Source: Tardiphaga robiniae
GTDB lineage: Bacteria > Pseudomonadota > Alphaproteobacteria > Rhizobiales > Xanthobacteraceae
Assembly: GCF_001618955.1 (NCBI RefSeq)
Contig: NZ_LVYV01000054.1
Coordinates: 1-64,000, forward strand
DNA: 64,000 nucleotides
Direction of reading: 5' to 3'
Made by a program: the position numbers and the translations under genes. Shown in pieces: positions 8,380 through 17,299 of the stretch. Below the pieces are notes generated by a model that saw nothing but the letters and a program-made list of their open reading frames with translations, was not told where the DNA came from and did not search any database. Each line of letters starts with the position of its first letter. The stretch's first letter is position 1.

Positions 8380-11085
8380 CTACGATCCCGTCTCTTCGAA
8401 TCCCGCGGCTTCCCTCACGAGTTCCTCGGCAGCTTCCGCCAGGAGCTCGTCCGAAGCTTCGCCGTATACGGCTTCACGGCCGATTTCCAGCATCACCGGC
8501 ACCGCAAGCGGCGACACGCGGTCGAGTTCCCGGTGAACGATACGGCCCTGGATGCGCGTCAGCATGTCGCTCAATCGCCGAATGTCCAGCAATCCCGTCG
8601 CGGCGTCGGCCCGCGCGGCGCGCAACAGCACATGATCGGGCTGATGCTTGCGCAGCACGTCGTAGATCAGGTCCGTGGAGAACAGCACCTGACGGCGCGA
8701 CTTCTCCTCGCCGGTGAAGCGCGTATGGATCAGCCCCGAGATCACCGCGCAGGTGCGGAACGTCCGCTTCATCAACGCCGATTCCGCGAGCCAGGCTTCG
8801 AGATCGTCGCCGAGCATATCGGGATCGAACAGAGCGGCGAGATCGAGCCTTCCTTGGCGGATCATATGCGACGTGTCGCCAAGGCCCCATATCGCCAGCG
8901 CATATTCATTGGCGACGAAGCCGAGCGGCCGTGCGCGGGCGCGTTCAAGACGGCGCGTCAGCAGCATGCCCAATGTCTGATGCGCGAGGCGGCCCTCGAA
9001 CGGATAGCAGACGAGGTAATGTTTGTCGGCGCGCGGAAACGTCTCGACCATCAATTCGCGCGTGCCGGGCACATGCGAGACATGGGCCTGCAGCGACAAC
9101 CATTCGCGCACCTGGTCGGGCAGGCCTTTCCAGGCGCGTTTATCATCCAGCAGCTTGCGCACGCGTTCGGCGAGATAGGTCGAGAGCGGAAACTTGCCGC
9201 CCATATAGGACGGCACTTTCGCGTCCTTGTCATTAGCGCGCGACACATAGACCTGATCCTCGACCAGGGATTCATAGCGCACGACTTCCCCGCCAAAGAC
9301 AAAGGTATCGCCGACGACCAGGCCTTCGATGAAATACTCCTCGATCTGGCCGAGCATGCGTCCCCCACGCGCCAACGCACCAGTGACACCCTTTTTGCCT
9401 TTTCCGCTGCCTCCGCGCACCAGCCGCACCTTCAGCATCGTATCCTCGACGATGGTGCCGACATTCATGCGATACATCTGGCGCACCTTGGGATTGGTGA
9501 CGCGCCATCTCCCGGAGGCGTCCTGCTTGATGCGGGCGAAGCGCTCGTAGATTTTCAGCGCATAGCCGCCGGACGCCACGAACTCCACGGTATCGTCGAA
9601 ATCGATACGCGACAGTTCGGCATAAGGCGCCGCCGAGCGCACTTCGTCATAGAGATCGTCCGCGCGAAACGGTGCCCCGCAGCCACAGCCGAGCACGTGC
9701 TGCGCCAGTACATCGAGCGAGCCAGTCCGCAGCGGCGGCGTGTCCTGTGCATTCTCGGCAACAGCATCGATGGCGACGCGACATTCCAGCACCTCAAAAC
9801 GATTGGCCGGCACCAGCACGGCGCGCGAAGCTTCATCGATGCGGTGATTGGCGCGGCCGATCCGCTGCATCAGCCGCGAGGCGCCCTTCGGCGCGCCGAC
9901 ATTGACGACGAGATCGACATCGCCCCAATCGACGCCGAGATCGAGCGACGAGGTACAGACCACACCTCGTAGTTTGCCGACCGACATCGCGTCCTCGACC
10001 TTGCGGCGTTGCGCGACGTCGAGGGAGCCGTGATGCAGCGCTATAGCAAGACCGTCGTCATTCATGCGCCAGAGATCCTGGAACAGCATCTCGGCCTGGC
10101 TGCGGGTGTTGACGAAGACCAGCGTCGTCTTGTTGGCCTTGATGAGATCGTAGATCTCGCCGAGCGCGTGGCGCGCCGAATGCCCGGCCCAGGGCAGACG
10201 TTCCTTGGTGTCGAGCATCTCGACCACCGGCTCGGCGGCCCCACCGGCGATGACGATATCGGCAGAGACGCTTTCACCAACGGCCTGCGGCACCAGAAAG
10301 CGTGCCAGCGATTCAGGCTCGGCGACCGTCGCCGACAGGCCGATGGCCCGCATGTCGGGCGCAAGTTTCCACAGCCGCGCAAGGCCGAGCGACAGCAGAT
10401 CACCACGCTTCGACGTCACCAGCGCATGCAACTCGTCGAGCACGATGCGCTTGAGTGACGAGAACAGAAACGGCGCGTCGTCGGACGACAACAGCAAGGC
10501 CAGCTGTTCCGGCGTGGTTAGCAGAATATCCGGCGGATAGCGCCGCTGCCGCGCCCGGCGCGACACCGGCGTGTCGCCGGTGCGGGTCTCGACCTTGATC
10601 GGCAGCTGCATCTCCGCGATCGGTGTTTCCAGATTACGCGCGATGTCGACGGCGAGGGCTTTGAGTGGAGAAATGTAGAGCGTGTGCAGGCCACCGGTGC
10701 GCTGAACGGTGCGGCCGGTGGAAACGAGTGTAATCGCGCGCTGTGCCTTCTGCTCCCCTCCCCCTTGCGGGGAGGGGTCGGGGGTGGGGGTGCCACGAAC
10801 TCCGACCTCGCTTGTGGACCCCCCTCCCCGGCCCTCCCCCGCAAGGGGGGAGGGAGCAGACCGCGCGTCGCTCATGCTTCTGCTCAATTCCACCAGCGTC
10901 GGAAGAAACCCAGCCAGTGTCTTGCCCGCGCCGGTCGGTGCGATCAGCAGCGCCGAGCGATCGTCGCGCGCCTTTTCGAGCAGCGCCAGCTGATGCGCAC
11001 GCGGCGACCAGCCGCGCGTGGCGAACCAGCGCAGGAAATGATCGGGCAACAGGTCGGGTTTGGCGACGGATTTACGGGGCGGCAC
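8380..11085 (-). CDS. Ligase-associated DNA damage response DEXH-box helicase (Lhr type)
   Basis: 901 aa superfamily 2 helicase. Walker A is APTGAGKT (near residue 50), Walker B is DELH, motif III-like GLSAT, and motif VI is QRIGRANHR; the Lhr-type C-terminal domains follow. It is the helicase of the four-gene ligase-associated repair set and sits just before pdeM. About 60 residues between the Walker A region and GLHTLYISPLKAL are not expected in the family. Residues 76-113 of this stretch are the translation of a palindromic repeat (SPLAGEGRGGG and PTPDPSPQGGG). The frame stays open through it, so the gene is probably functional with a disordered loop inserted. Confidence 0.9.
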   Translation of the reverse strand: MPPRKSVAKPDLLPDHFLRWFATRGWSPRAHQLALLEKARDDRSALLIAPTGAGKTLAGFLPTLVELSRSMSDARSAPSPLAGEGRGGGSTSEVGVRGTPTPDPSPQGGGEQKAQRAITLVSTGRTVQRTGGLHTLYISPLKALAVDIARNLETPIAEMQLPIKVETRTGDTPVSRRARQRRYPPDILLTTPEQLALLLSSDDAPFLFSSLKRIVLDELHALVTSKRGDLLSLGLARLWKLAPDMRAIGLSATVAEPESLARFLVPQAVGESVSADIVIAGGAAEPVVEMLDTKERLPWAGHSARHALGEIYDLIKANKTTLVFVNTRSQAEMLFQDLWRMNDDGLAIALHHGSLDVAQRRKVEDAMSVGKLRGVVCTSSLDLGVDWGDVDLVVNVGAPKGASRLMQRIGRANHRIDEASRAVLVPANRFEVLECRVAIDAVAENAQDTPPLRTGSLDVLAQHVLGCGCGAPFRADDLYDEVRSAAPYAELSRIDFDDTVEFVASGGYALKIYERFARIKQDASGRWRVTNPKVRQMYRMNVGTIVEDTMLKVRLVRGGSGKGKKGVTGALARGGRMLGQIEEYFIEGLVVGDTFVFGGEVVRYESLVEDQVYVSRANDKDAKVPSYMGGKFPLSTYLAERVRKLLDDKRAWKGLPDQVREWLSLQAHVSHVPGTRELMVETFPRADKHYLVCYPFEGRLAHQTLGMLLTRRLERARARPLGFVANEYALAIWGLGDTSHMIRQGRLDLAALFDPDMLGDDLEAWLAESALMKRTFRTCAVISGLIHTRFTGEEKSRRQVLFSTDLIYDVLRKHQPDHVLLRAARADAATGLLDIRRLSDMLTRIQGRIVHRELDRVSPLAVPVMLEIGREAVYGEASDELLAEAAEELVREAAGFEETGS
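10749..10860. repeat. Palindromic repeat translated inside the helicase gene
   Basis: The ends TCTGCTCCC at 10749 and GGGAGCAGA at 10852-10860 are inverted copies. They continue inward as C-rich and G-rich arms around TTGCGG/CCGCAA. The 112-bp element belongs to the GC-rich REP-like repeats seen elsewhere in this window between genes, but here it lies within an open reading frame and gives a Gly/Pro/Ser-rich loop. Confidence 0.85.
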
Positions 11086-11109
11086 GCATTAGAACTAGGC
11101 ACTCTCAGC

Positions 11110-11254
11110 CGTCATTGCGAGGGCAAGGAAAGTTGCCGTGCAACTTTCCCCTAAGCCCTTGCGACGAAGCAATCCAGAAAACAGCAAGGGAAGACTGGAT
11201 TGCTTCGCCCGAACGAAATTGGCTGCGCCAATTTCGCCGGGACTCGCAATGACG
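11110..11254. repeat. Intergenic repeat with nested hairpins
   Basis: A 12-bp terminal inverted repeat, CGTCATTGCGAG (11110-11121) and CTCGCAATGACG (11243-11254), encloses three further inverted repeats. These are GGAAAGTTGC/GCAACTTTCC (11127-11149), CGAAGCAATCCAG/CTGGATTGCTTCG (11165-11207) and CGAAATTGGC/GCCAATTTCG (11214-11236). The whole would fold as a branched cruciform. It lies between the start of the helicase gene and the end of a binding-protein gene. A decayed relative starts near 17205. Confidence 0.85.
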
Positions 11255-11271
11255 TGGAGAGACCTGTGGTC

Positions 11272-12489
11272 TTATTGCGTCACCGACTTGTCGGAGATGA
11301 TCCAGTCCTTGCCGTCGAACCTCTGGGTATAGAGCGTCGCCATCGGAACATAGGCGTCATTGGTATAGCTGTAACTCACCCCCGGCAGCATTTGCGGAGC
11401 GCGGAAGCCGTTCAGGCCGATGGCCTGTTTCAGCACGTTCTCATGGGTGAGCTCGTCGCCGCAGCGGCGCAGGATTTCGGCCATGGACACGGCCTGGCCG
11501 TAACCGAAGAAGGCGATCGAATTATCGGCAGACACCGTGGGCAGATATTTCGCGCGTAGCGCTTCGAACGCGACGATATCCGGATCCTTGGCGTAAAGCG
11601 GCGAGCCGATATCCTTGCCATAAGCAATCGAGACGATGCCCTTGGCATTTTCCAATCCAGCCGCTTCCAGGATCGATCGGCCGGTGGAGCCCGCCGACAA
11701 CAACTGCAGCGGTTTCCAGCCGAGTTCGACCACCTTGCGAATCGACTGCGACGTCGCCTTGCCGGTGGTGATGTTATAGAAAACATCGGCACCGGATTTG
11801 GCGAGATTGATCAGCTGCGAGTCGATCGTGGGATCGGTGAGATCATAGGTCACCTCGGCGATCACCTTCGCGGTGCCGCCGGCTTTCGCGAGTTCATCCT
11901 TGAACGGCCCCAGGAAATCCCGGCCGAAATCATCGTTCTGATAGAGGATGCCGACTTTCGCATTCGGATTCATGCTGACGACGTACTTGGCGAGAATACG
12001 CGCCTCGGTCGGATAGAGCGGCAGGCCGGCCATGGTCCATTTGTTGTTCTTCGGATCGTTCCACTTCGACGCGCCGGTGTTGAGCAGCAGCTGCGGCACG
12101 CCCTTGGAATTGAGATATTTGTGCACGGCGGTCTGCGGCGCTGTGCCGAGCGAGCCATAGAGTGCGAGCACTTCATCTTGCTCGACGAGGCGACGCGTCG
12201 CCTCGACAGCCTTCGGTGCGCTGTAGGAGTCGTCCATCGTGAGGAACTTGATCTTGCGGCCGTTGATGCCGCCCTTCTCGTTCAAGCTCTGGAAATAGGC
12301 TTCGCCGACGCGGCCGAGCACGCCATACAGCGAGCCGGGTCCGCTATGCGGAATGGTTTGTCCAATCTTGATTTCAGTGTCGCTGGCGCCCGGATCATAT
12401 TTCTTGTCGGCGGCGACAGCGGCCGTCACAGTCAGTGGCAACACGACGACGGCGACCCGCGCCGCAGACGCAAATAGTCCCTTGTTCAT
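11272..12489 (-). CDS. ABC transporter substrate-binding protein (branched-chain amino acid type)
   Basis: 405 aa periplasmic protein of the LivJ/K-like type I binding fold. The start at 12489 gives a good signal peptide (cleavage after VAA near residue 22) and has GGGAG eight bases upstream; the longer frame to 12564 is not used. It is a close paralogue of the next gene (shared DKKYDPGASDTEIK near the mature N-terminus and LINLAKSGAD in mid-protein). No permease or ATPase genes lie beside it, so it must use a transporter encoded elsewhere. The ligand is unknown; this family binds amino acids, amides, aromatic acids and other compounds. Confidence 0.87.
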   Translation of the reverse strand: MNKGLFASAARVAVVVLPLTVTAAVAADKKYDPGASDTEIKIGQTIPHSGPGSLYGVLGRVGEAYFQSLNEKGGINGRKIKFLTMDDSYSAPKAVEATRRLVEQDEVLALYGSLGTAPQTAVHKYLNSKGVPQLLLNTGASKWNDPKNNKWTMAGLPLYPTEARILAKYVVSMNPNAKVGILYQNDDFGRDFLGPFKDELAKAGGTAKVIAEVTYDLTDPTIDSQLINLAKSGADVFYNITTGKATSQSIRKVVELGWKPLQLLSAGSTGRSILEAAGLENAKGIVSIAYGKDIGSPLYAKDPDIVAFEALRAKYLPTVSADNSIAFFGYGQAVSMAEILRRCGDELTHENVLKQAIGLNGFRAPQMLPGVSYSYTNDAYVPMATLYTQRFDGKDWIISDKSVTQ

Positions 12490-12595
12490 AGCGTTTTCTC
12501 CCTGATGATTTTTGATCCGGCTCTTTGCGAGTCCGATTGGTCGTCTCCATCCCCGGCCTATCACCGGGGATGGTCGTTACTTCTAGAATACGCGC

Positions 12596-13816
12596 TTACT
12601 GGCTGACGGGTTTGTCCGACAAATCCCAATCGGTGCCGTTGAAGGTGCCGACATAGAGCGCCTTGATGGTGGTGTAGTCGGTCGGCGTGAAGCCATAGGT
12701 GATCCCCGGCAGGAACACCGGCGCGCGATAGCCTTCCAGATTGGTGGCGTGCTTGAGCACGTTCTCGCGGGTGAGATCGTCGCCGCAGCGGCGCAGGATC
12801 TCCGCCATGGTTACGCCCTGCGAATAGCCCTGGAATGCGATGGTGTTGTCGGGGTCGACATTCGGCAGATACTTCTTGCGCAGCTCCTGGAAGGCGATCA
12901 CGTCCGGATCGTCCTTCCACTTCTCACTGCCGACTTCCTTGGTGTAGGTCATCGCCACGATGCCCTTGGCATTCTCGGCGCCGGCGGCGTTGATGATCGA
13001 GCGGCCGCTCGAGGTCGACACCAGGAGGTGCAGCGGCTTCCAGCCGAGCTCCGCGACCTTACGGATCGATTGCGACGTCGCCTTGCCGGTGGAGATATTG
13101 AAGAACGTATCCGCACCGGATTTGGCGAGATTGATCAGCTGGGAATCGATGGTCGGATCGGTGAGGTCATAGGACGCCTCGGCGATCACCTTCGCGGAGC
13201 CGCCCGCTTCGGCCAGAATCTCCTTGAACGAATTCATGAAGTCCTTTCCGAACTCGTCGTTCTGGTAAAGGATCGCGACCTTGGCATTCGGCCTGGCCTG
13301 CATCAGGTAGCGCGCGATGATCCGCCCCTCGGTCGAATAGATCGGCAGGCCCGGCGTGGTCCACTTGAACTCTTTCGGGTTGTTCCAGCGCGATGCGCCG
13401 GTGTTCAGCAGGAGCTGCGGGATCTTCTTGCTGTTGAGAAACTTCTGCACCGCCGATTGCGGCGCGGTGCCCAGCGAGCCGAACAGCGCCAGCACCTCGT
13501 CCTGTTCCGCCAGCCGGCGGGTGGCCTCAACGGCCTTCGGTGCACTGTAGGCATCGTCCAGCGACATGAAATTGATCTTGCGGCCGTTGATGCCGCCCTT
13601 TTCGTTCAGCATCTGGAAATAGGCGGCCTGGGTGCGACCAATCACGCCGTACAGGGAACCGGCGCCGCTATAGGGGATGGTCTGGCCGAGCTTGATCTCG
13701 GTATCGCTGGCGCCCGGATCGTATTTCTTGTCCGCCGCAAAGGCCGAATGGGCCAGTATGGAGACAACTGCAGCGAGTGTTGCGGTCCTGAAGACGGACC
13801 TGTGGCGCGAAGGCAT
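12596..13816 (-). CDS. ABC transporter substrate-binding protein (branched-chain amino acid type), paralogue
   Basis: 406 aa with a signal peptide ending AHSAFA near residue 27, followed by a mature protein starting ADKKYDPGASDTEIK. It aligns end to end with the downstream gene 107 bp away and was clearly produced by tandem duplication. The regions that line a ligand cleft differ more than the scaffold (for example STSSGRSIINAAG against AGSTGRSILEAAG), suggesting divergence in ligand. Transcription probably starts in the 346-bp gap upstream. No transporter membrane genes are adjacent. Confidence 0.87.
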   Translation of the reverse strand: MPSRHRSVFRTATLAAVVSILAHSAFAADKKYDPGASDTEIKLGQTIPYSGAGSLYGVIGRTQAAYFQMLNEKGGINGRKINFMSLDDAYSAPKAVEATRRLAEQDEVLALFGSLGTAPQSAVQKFLNSKKIPQLLLNTGASRWNNPKEFKWTTPGLPIYSTEGRIIARYLMQARPNAKVAILYQNDEFGKDFMNSFKEILAEAGGSAKVIAEASYDLTDPTIDSQLINLAKSGADTFFNISTGKATSQSIRKVAELGWKPLHLLVSTSSGRSIINAAGAENAKGIVAMTYTKEVGSEKWKDDPDVIAFQELRKKYLPNVDPDNTIAFQGYSQGVTMAEILRRCGDDLTRENVLKHATNLEGYRAPVFLPGITYGFTPTDYTTIKALYVGTFNGTDWDLSDKPVSQ

Positions 13817-14162
13817 CTAGTGTTTTCTCCCTGAGACCCGCTTGTGCGGGCGTGTTTTTGTGACCCGCCGCAGCGTTGATCGCGGCTTTGCGGGCTTGCC
13901 CTCATCCTCTGCGGGCGCGGCAGGGTTGGCAATCCCTCGCAGGTTGCGTCATGTTTTCCGTGGGTTGGGATATCGACAGGGCCTCGGCGCACCCAAACGT
14001 GACGAAATACGCACTGCGCCACGGGTATCTAAACGCTTATTTAACCGGCTTTTTCTGACCGGAGCCCTGCGGTTGCAATGTCGGACAGTGTGGCCGTCCG
14101 GATACAGCCAATATGACCCGACTCCCCTATTCTAACGGTTCAAATCTGAATTGGGGTCGACC
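13817..14162. other. Intergenic region between divergent binding-protein and porin genes
   Basis: 346 bp without a credible gene. It must carry promoters for the leftward binding-protein genes and the rightward outer-membrane gene. The only recurring sequence I see is AATCTGAATTGG just before the porin start (14142-14155), which recurs as AATCTGAACTGG before the second porin (about 15715-15727). No confident -35/-10 pair was found. Confidence 0.5.
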
Positions 14163-15536
14163 ATGAAACGTATTCTTCTTGCCAGCGCCGCGATCATCGG
14201 CACCGCCGTCAGCGCGCAGGCCGCCGACATGGCCGTCAAGGCCCCTTATTACAAGGCACCGCTCGTCTCGGTCTACAACTGGACCGGCTTCTACATCGGC
14301 GTGAACGCCGGTGTCGGCATCGGCCGCGACCGCACCACCCACAACCTCAACAACGACTCGCTGTACATCTCGCCGCAGGGCGGCTTCGGCGGCGGCCAGA
14401 TCGGCTACAACTGGCAGGGCGACTCGCTGCTCGGCCCGATCGTTTACGGCCTCGAAGCCGACATCCAGGGCGCAGGCCTCTCGGGCGGTGGTGCCAGCGT
14501 GTCCCCGGGCGTGACTTACGGTCAGAAGTCGGATTGGTTCGGCACCGTGCGCGGTCGCGTCGGCCTCGCGACCGGTCCGGTTCTCAGCTACTTCACCGGC
14601 GGTTTTGCTTACGGCAACATCAAGAGCACGATCACCGAAGGCGGCGTGACGGCGTTCTCGGAGAACCGCACTGCAACGGGCTGGACCATCGGCAGCGGCG
14701 TCGAAGCAGCGCTCGGCGGCAACTGGACCGGCAAGATCGAATATCTCTATCTGAACCTCGGCAACAAGACGAACGCCTTCGGTGCGCCGTTCGCTGGCCA
14801 GTTCACCAACAACGAACTGCGTGAAAACCTCTTCCGTGTCGGTCTGAACTACCGCATCGGCGGCAATAGCGTTTACACCCCGGTGGCCGCGGCCAACTGG
14901 ACCGGCTGGTATCTCGGCGGCAACGTCGGTTCCGGTACCGGCCGCAACTCGACCACCCTCGGCGCACCGGGCTTCATTCCGGAACAGTTCAGCCTGAACC
15001 CGGATGGCATCAATGGTGGTGGTCAGATCGGCTACAATTGGCAGGCTGCCAACTGGGTGTACGGTCTCGAGACCGATATCCAGGCGTCCAGCCAGCGCGA
15101 CAACAAGACTGTGGTTGTTCTCGGCACCGCCGCTTACGATCAGAAGCTGCCCTGGTTCGGCACAGTTCGCGGCCGTCTCGGCTACTCGGTTGGTTCGAGC
15201 CTGTTCTACGTCACTGGTGGTTATGCTTATGGCGGCGTGAAGACCAAGATCAGCTCTGCTGGTGTCGAGCTCGCCAACTTCTCGACCACCAAGAGCGGCT
15301 GGACTGCAGGTGCCGGCATCGAGACCCCCTTCAAGCTGCTCGGCCTCTTCGGACCGAACTGGACCTCGAAGACCGAATATCTCTACGTGGATCTCGGCTC
15401 AACGTCAGGTTCGTTCCCTGTCGTCCTCGCTGGCGCTGGCGCTACTACACTCACCTCCAGCAGCAAGGTCACCGAACACATCTTCCGCACCGGCCTGAAC
15501 TATCACTTCAACAGCCCGGTCGTTGCCAAGTACTGA
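14163..15536 (+). CDS. Two-barrel outer-membrane protein (Omp25/Omp31-like)
   Basis: 457 aa with a signal peptide cleaved after SAQA (residue 20). Residues about 37-232 form one Omp25/31-type barrel, opening with WTGFYIGVNAG and closing with the strand FRVGLNYRIGG. A short linker leads to a second opening, WTGWYLGGNVG from residue 246, which closes with FRTGLNYHFNS near the C-terminus and ends in KY, an aromatic end as expected for outer-membrane insertion. Two complete eight-strand barrels in one chain is the simplest reading. ATG at 14163 is preferred over TTG at 14151. A terminator follows. The 15737-17110 gene is a tandem paralogue with the same architecture. Confidence 0.85.
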   Translation: MKRILLASAAIIGTAVSAQAADMAVKAPYYKAPLVSVYNWTGFYIGVNAGVGIGRDRTTHNLNNDSLYISPQGGFGGGQIGYNWQGDSLLGPIVYGLEADIQGAGLSGGGASVSPGVTYGQKSDWFGTVRGRVGLATGPVLSYFTGGFAYGNIKSTITEGGVTAFSENRTATGWTIGSGVEAALGGNWTGKIEYLYLNLGNKTNAFGAPFAGQFTNNELRENLFRVGLNYRIGGNSVYTPVAAANWTGWYLGGNVGSGTGRNSTTLGAPGFIPEQFSLNPDGINGGGQIGYNWQAANWVYGLETDIQASSQRDNKTVVVLGTAAYDQKLPWFGTVRGRLGYSVGSSLFYVTGGYAYGGVKTKISSAGVELANFSTTKSGWTAGAGIETPFKLLGLFGPNWTSKTEYLYVDLGSTSGSFPVVLAGAGATTLTSSSKVTEHIFRTGLNYHFNSPVVAKY

Positions 15537-15560
15537 TCACGGCGACATCCGCTAAAATCG

Positions 15561-15589
15561 AAAACCCCGGCCTCGCGGCCGGGGTTTTT
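15561..15589 (+). terminator. Terminator after first two-barrel porin
   Basis: CCCCGGCC, loop TCGC, GGCCGGGG, then TTTTT. The identical stem occurs after the second porin at 17134-17162, so it was copied together with the gene. Confidence 0.92.
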
Positions 15590-15736
15590 GTTTGTGTCTT
15601 CGAACAATGCTGTTTCGGGAAAATTAACCACAAGGGAGGCAATATCTAGGTACCGCAATTTTTGCGTCGCGCGGCTACAGACAGCATCTAGTTACCGCTT
15701 CATAATTCGACCAGAAATCTGAACTGGATCCCCTTC

Positions 15737-17110
15737 ATGAAAAGCCTCTGCCTCACGACCGCCGCGCTGTTGTCCCTGACCGCCGGTGCACAAGCCGCCG
15801 ACATGGCCGCGAAGGCGCCGTACTACAAAGCGCCGGTAGTCGCCGTTTATGACTGGACCGGCTTCTATCTGGGCGTCAACGCCGGCATCGGGCTAGGCCG
15901 GGATCGCGCCATCCACAACGACGGATTTCTGGGCACCGAATCGACCTACCTGTCACCGCAAGGCGCGCTCGGCGGCGGTCAGGTCGGCTACAACTGGCAG
16001 ACCGGCTCCACGCTCGGCCCGGTGGTCTACGGCCTCGAAGCCGACATCCAGGGCGCCGGCCTGAGCGATGACCGCACCAATCTGGGCAGCCCGTTCGTGT
16101 CGACCACCTACAACCAGAAGATCGACTGGTTCGGCACGGTTCGCGGCCGCATCGGCCTCGCCACCGGCCCCGTGCTCGGCTACGTCACCGGCGGTTACGC
16201 CTACGGCAACGTCAAGACCAGCATCGCTTTCGACAATGCCGGGACCGTCTTCTCGACCAACAAAATCCAGAACGGCTGGACCGTCGGCAGCGGCGTCGAA
16301 GCGTCGCTGGGCGGCAACTGGACGGGAAAGATCGAGTATCTTTACCTGAATATGGGCAACAACAGCTACGCGTTCGGCCCCCAGACGCTCAACACCGAAG
16401 TGCGCGAAAACATCTTTCGCGTCGGCCTGAACTACCGCGTCGGCGGCAGCGCCGTTTACACGCCGGTCGTCGCAGCGGACTGGACCGGCTGGTATCTCGG
16501 CGGCAACGTCGGTTCCGGCACCGGCCGCGATCGCAGCAGCATCTCCAAACCAGGTGATCTGCCTGGCGACCCGGCCACGAGCCTGATCTTCAACCTCGCT
16601 CCCGACGGCATCAACGGCGGCTTGCAGCTTGGTTATAACTGGCAAGCCGCGAACTGGGTCTACGGTCTGGAAGCCGACATCCAGGCCTCCAGCCAGCGCG
16701 ACAACAAGACCGTAATCGACTTCGGCAGCCTCGCCTATGACGCCAAGCTGCCCTGGTTCGGCACCGTTCGCGGCCGCCTCGGCTACTCCGTGGGATCGAC
16801 CCTGTTCTATGCCACCGGCGGTTACGCTTACGGCGGCGTAAAGACCAAGATCAGCGAAGACGGCATCCAGGTGTTCAATGTGTCGACCACCAAGAGCGGC
16901 TGGACCGCAGGCGCGGGTATCGAAACCCCGTTCCGGCTGCTCGGCCTGTTCGGACCGAACTGGACCTCCAAGACCGAATATCTTTATGTCGATCTCGGCA
17001 CGGCCTCGAACACCGTCAACACCACGACCGTCACGACCAACGTCACCGAACACATCTTCCGCACCGGCCTGAACTATCACTTCAACTCGCCGGTTGTGGC
17101 GAGGTACTGA
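15737..17110 (+). CDS. Two-barrel outer-membrane protein (Omp25/Omp31-like), paralogue
   Basis: 457 aa, signal peptide ending GAQA (residue 20). First barrel about residues 37-238 and second from about residue 249, each with the WTGxYLG opening and FRxGLNY closing strand. It is a tandem duplicate of the preceding gene, including promoter-proximal bases and terminator. Differences cluster in segments that would be surface loops (for example the first-loop region after GIGLGRDR). Expression is probably independent of the first copy, since a terminator separates them and 147 bp lie upstream. Role: outer-membrane structure or small-solute passage; no specific substrate can be read. Confidence 0.85.
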   Translation: MKSLCLTTAALLSLTAGAQAADMAAKAPYYKAPVVAVYDWTGFYLGVNAGIGLGRDRAIHNDGFLGTESTYLSPQGALGGGQVGYNWQTGSTLGPVVYGLEADIQGAGLSDDRTNLGSPFVSTTYNQKIDWFGTVRGRIGLATGPVLGYVTGGYAYGNVKTSIAFDNAGTVFSTNKIQNGWTVGSGVEASLGGNWTGKIEYLYLNMGNNSYAFGPQTLNTEVRENIFRVGLNYRVGGSAVYTPVVAADWTGWYLGGNVGSGTGRDRSSISKPGDLPGDPATSLIFNLAPDGINGGLQLGYNWQAANWVYGLEADIQASSQRDNKTVIDFGSLAYDAKLPWFGTVRGRLGYSVGSTLFYATGGYAYGGVKTKISEDGIQVFNVSTTKSGWTAGAGIETPFRLLGLFGPNWTSKTEYLYVDLGTASNTVNTTTVTTNVTEHIFRTGLNYHFNSPVVARY

Positions 17111-17133
17111 TCACAGCGACATCTCCGATAGGC

Positions 17134-17162
17134 AAAACCCCGGCCTCGCGGCCGGGGTTTTT
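17134..17162 (+). terminator. Terminator after second two-barrel porin
   Basis: CCCCGGCC-TCGC-GGCCGGGG stem followed by TTTTT, the same as the one at 15561-15589. Confidence 0.92.
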
Positions 17163-17204
17163 ATTTAGTAGGACGCCTGGCGCTCACAGACGTTATTGCC
17201 CGGC

Positions 17205-17290
17205 CGTCATTGCAAGGAGCCCTTGCAACGAAGCGACCGTCTTTTGGCTTCGATTTCTGGATTGCACCAGCAAACTTGCCCTGGCTGACC
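17205..17290. repeat. Decayed copy of the CGTCATTGCGAG repeat
   Basis: GTCATTGCAAGGAGCCCTTG, then AACGAAGCGACCG and CTGGATTGCA, resemble parts of the element at 11110-11254, but the inverted partners are lost. It fills the gap between the second porin terminator and the end of the methyltransferase gene. Confidence 0.5.
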
Positions 17291-17299
17291 CCGACGGCG

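Noticed and set aside
8284-9972. 562-codon open frame on the plus strand
   Set aside because: Antisense to the Lhr-type helicase, whose motifs are clear; the frame has no domain.
12749-13834. 361-codon open frame on the plus strand
   Set aside because: Antisense to a binding-protein gene with a clear signal peptide and fold.
15953-17080. 375-codon open frame on the minus strand
   Set aside because: Antisense to the second two-barrel porin; Asp/Gly/Val-rich repetition mirrors the porin repeats.
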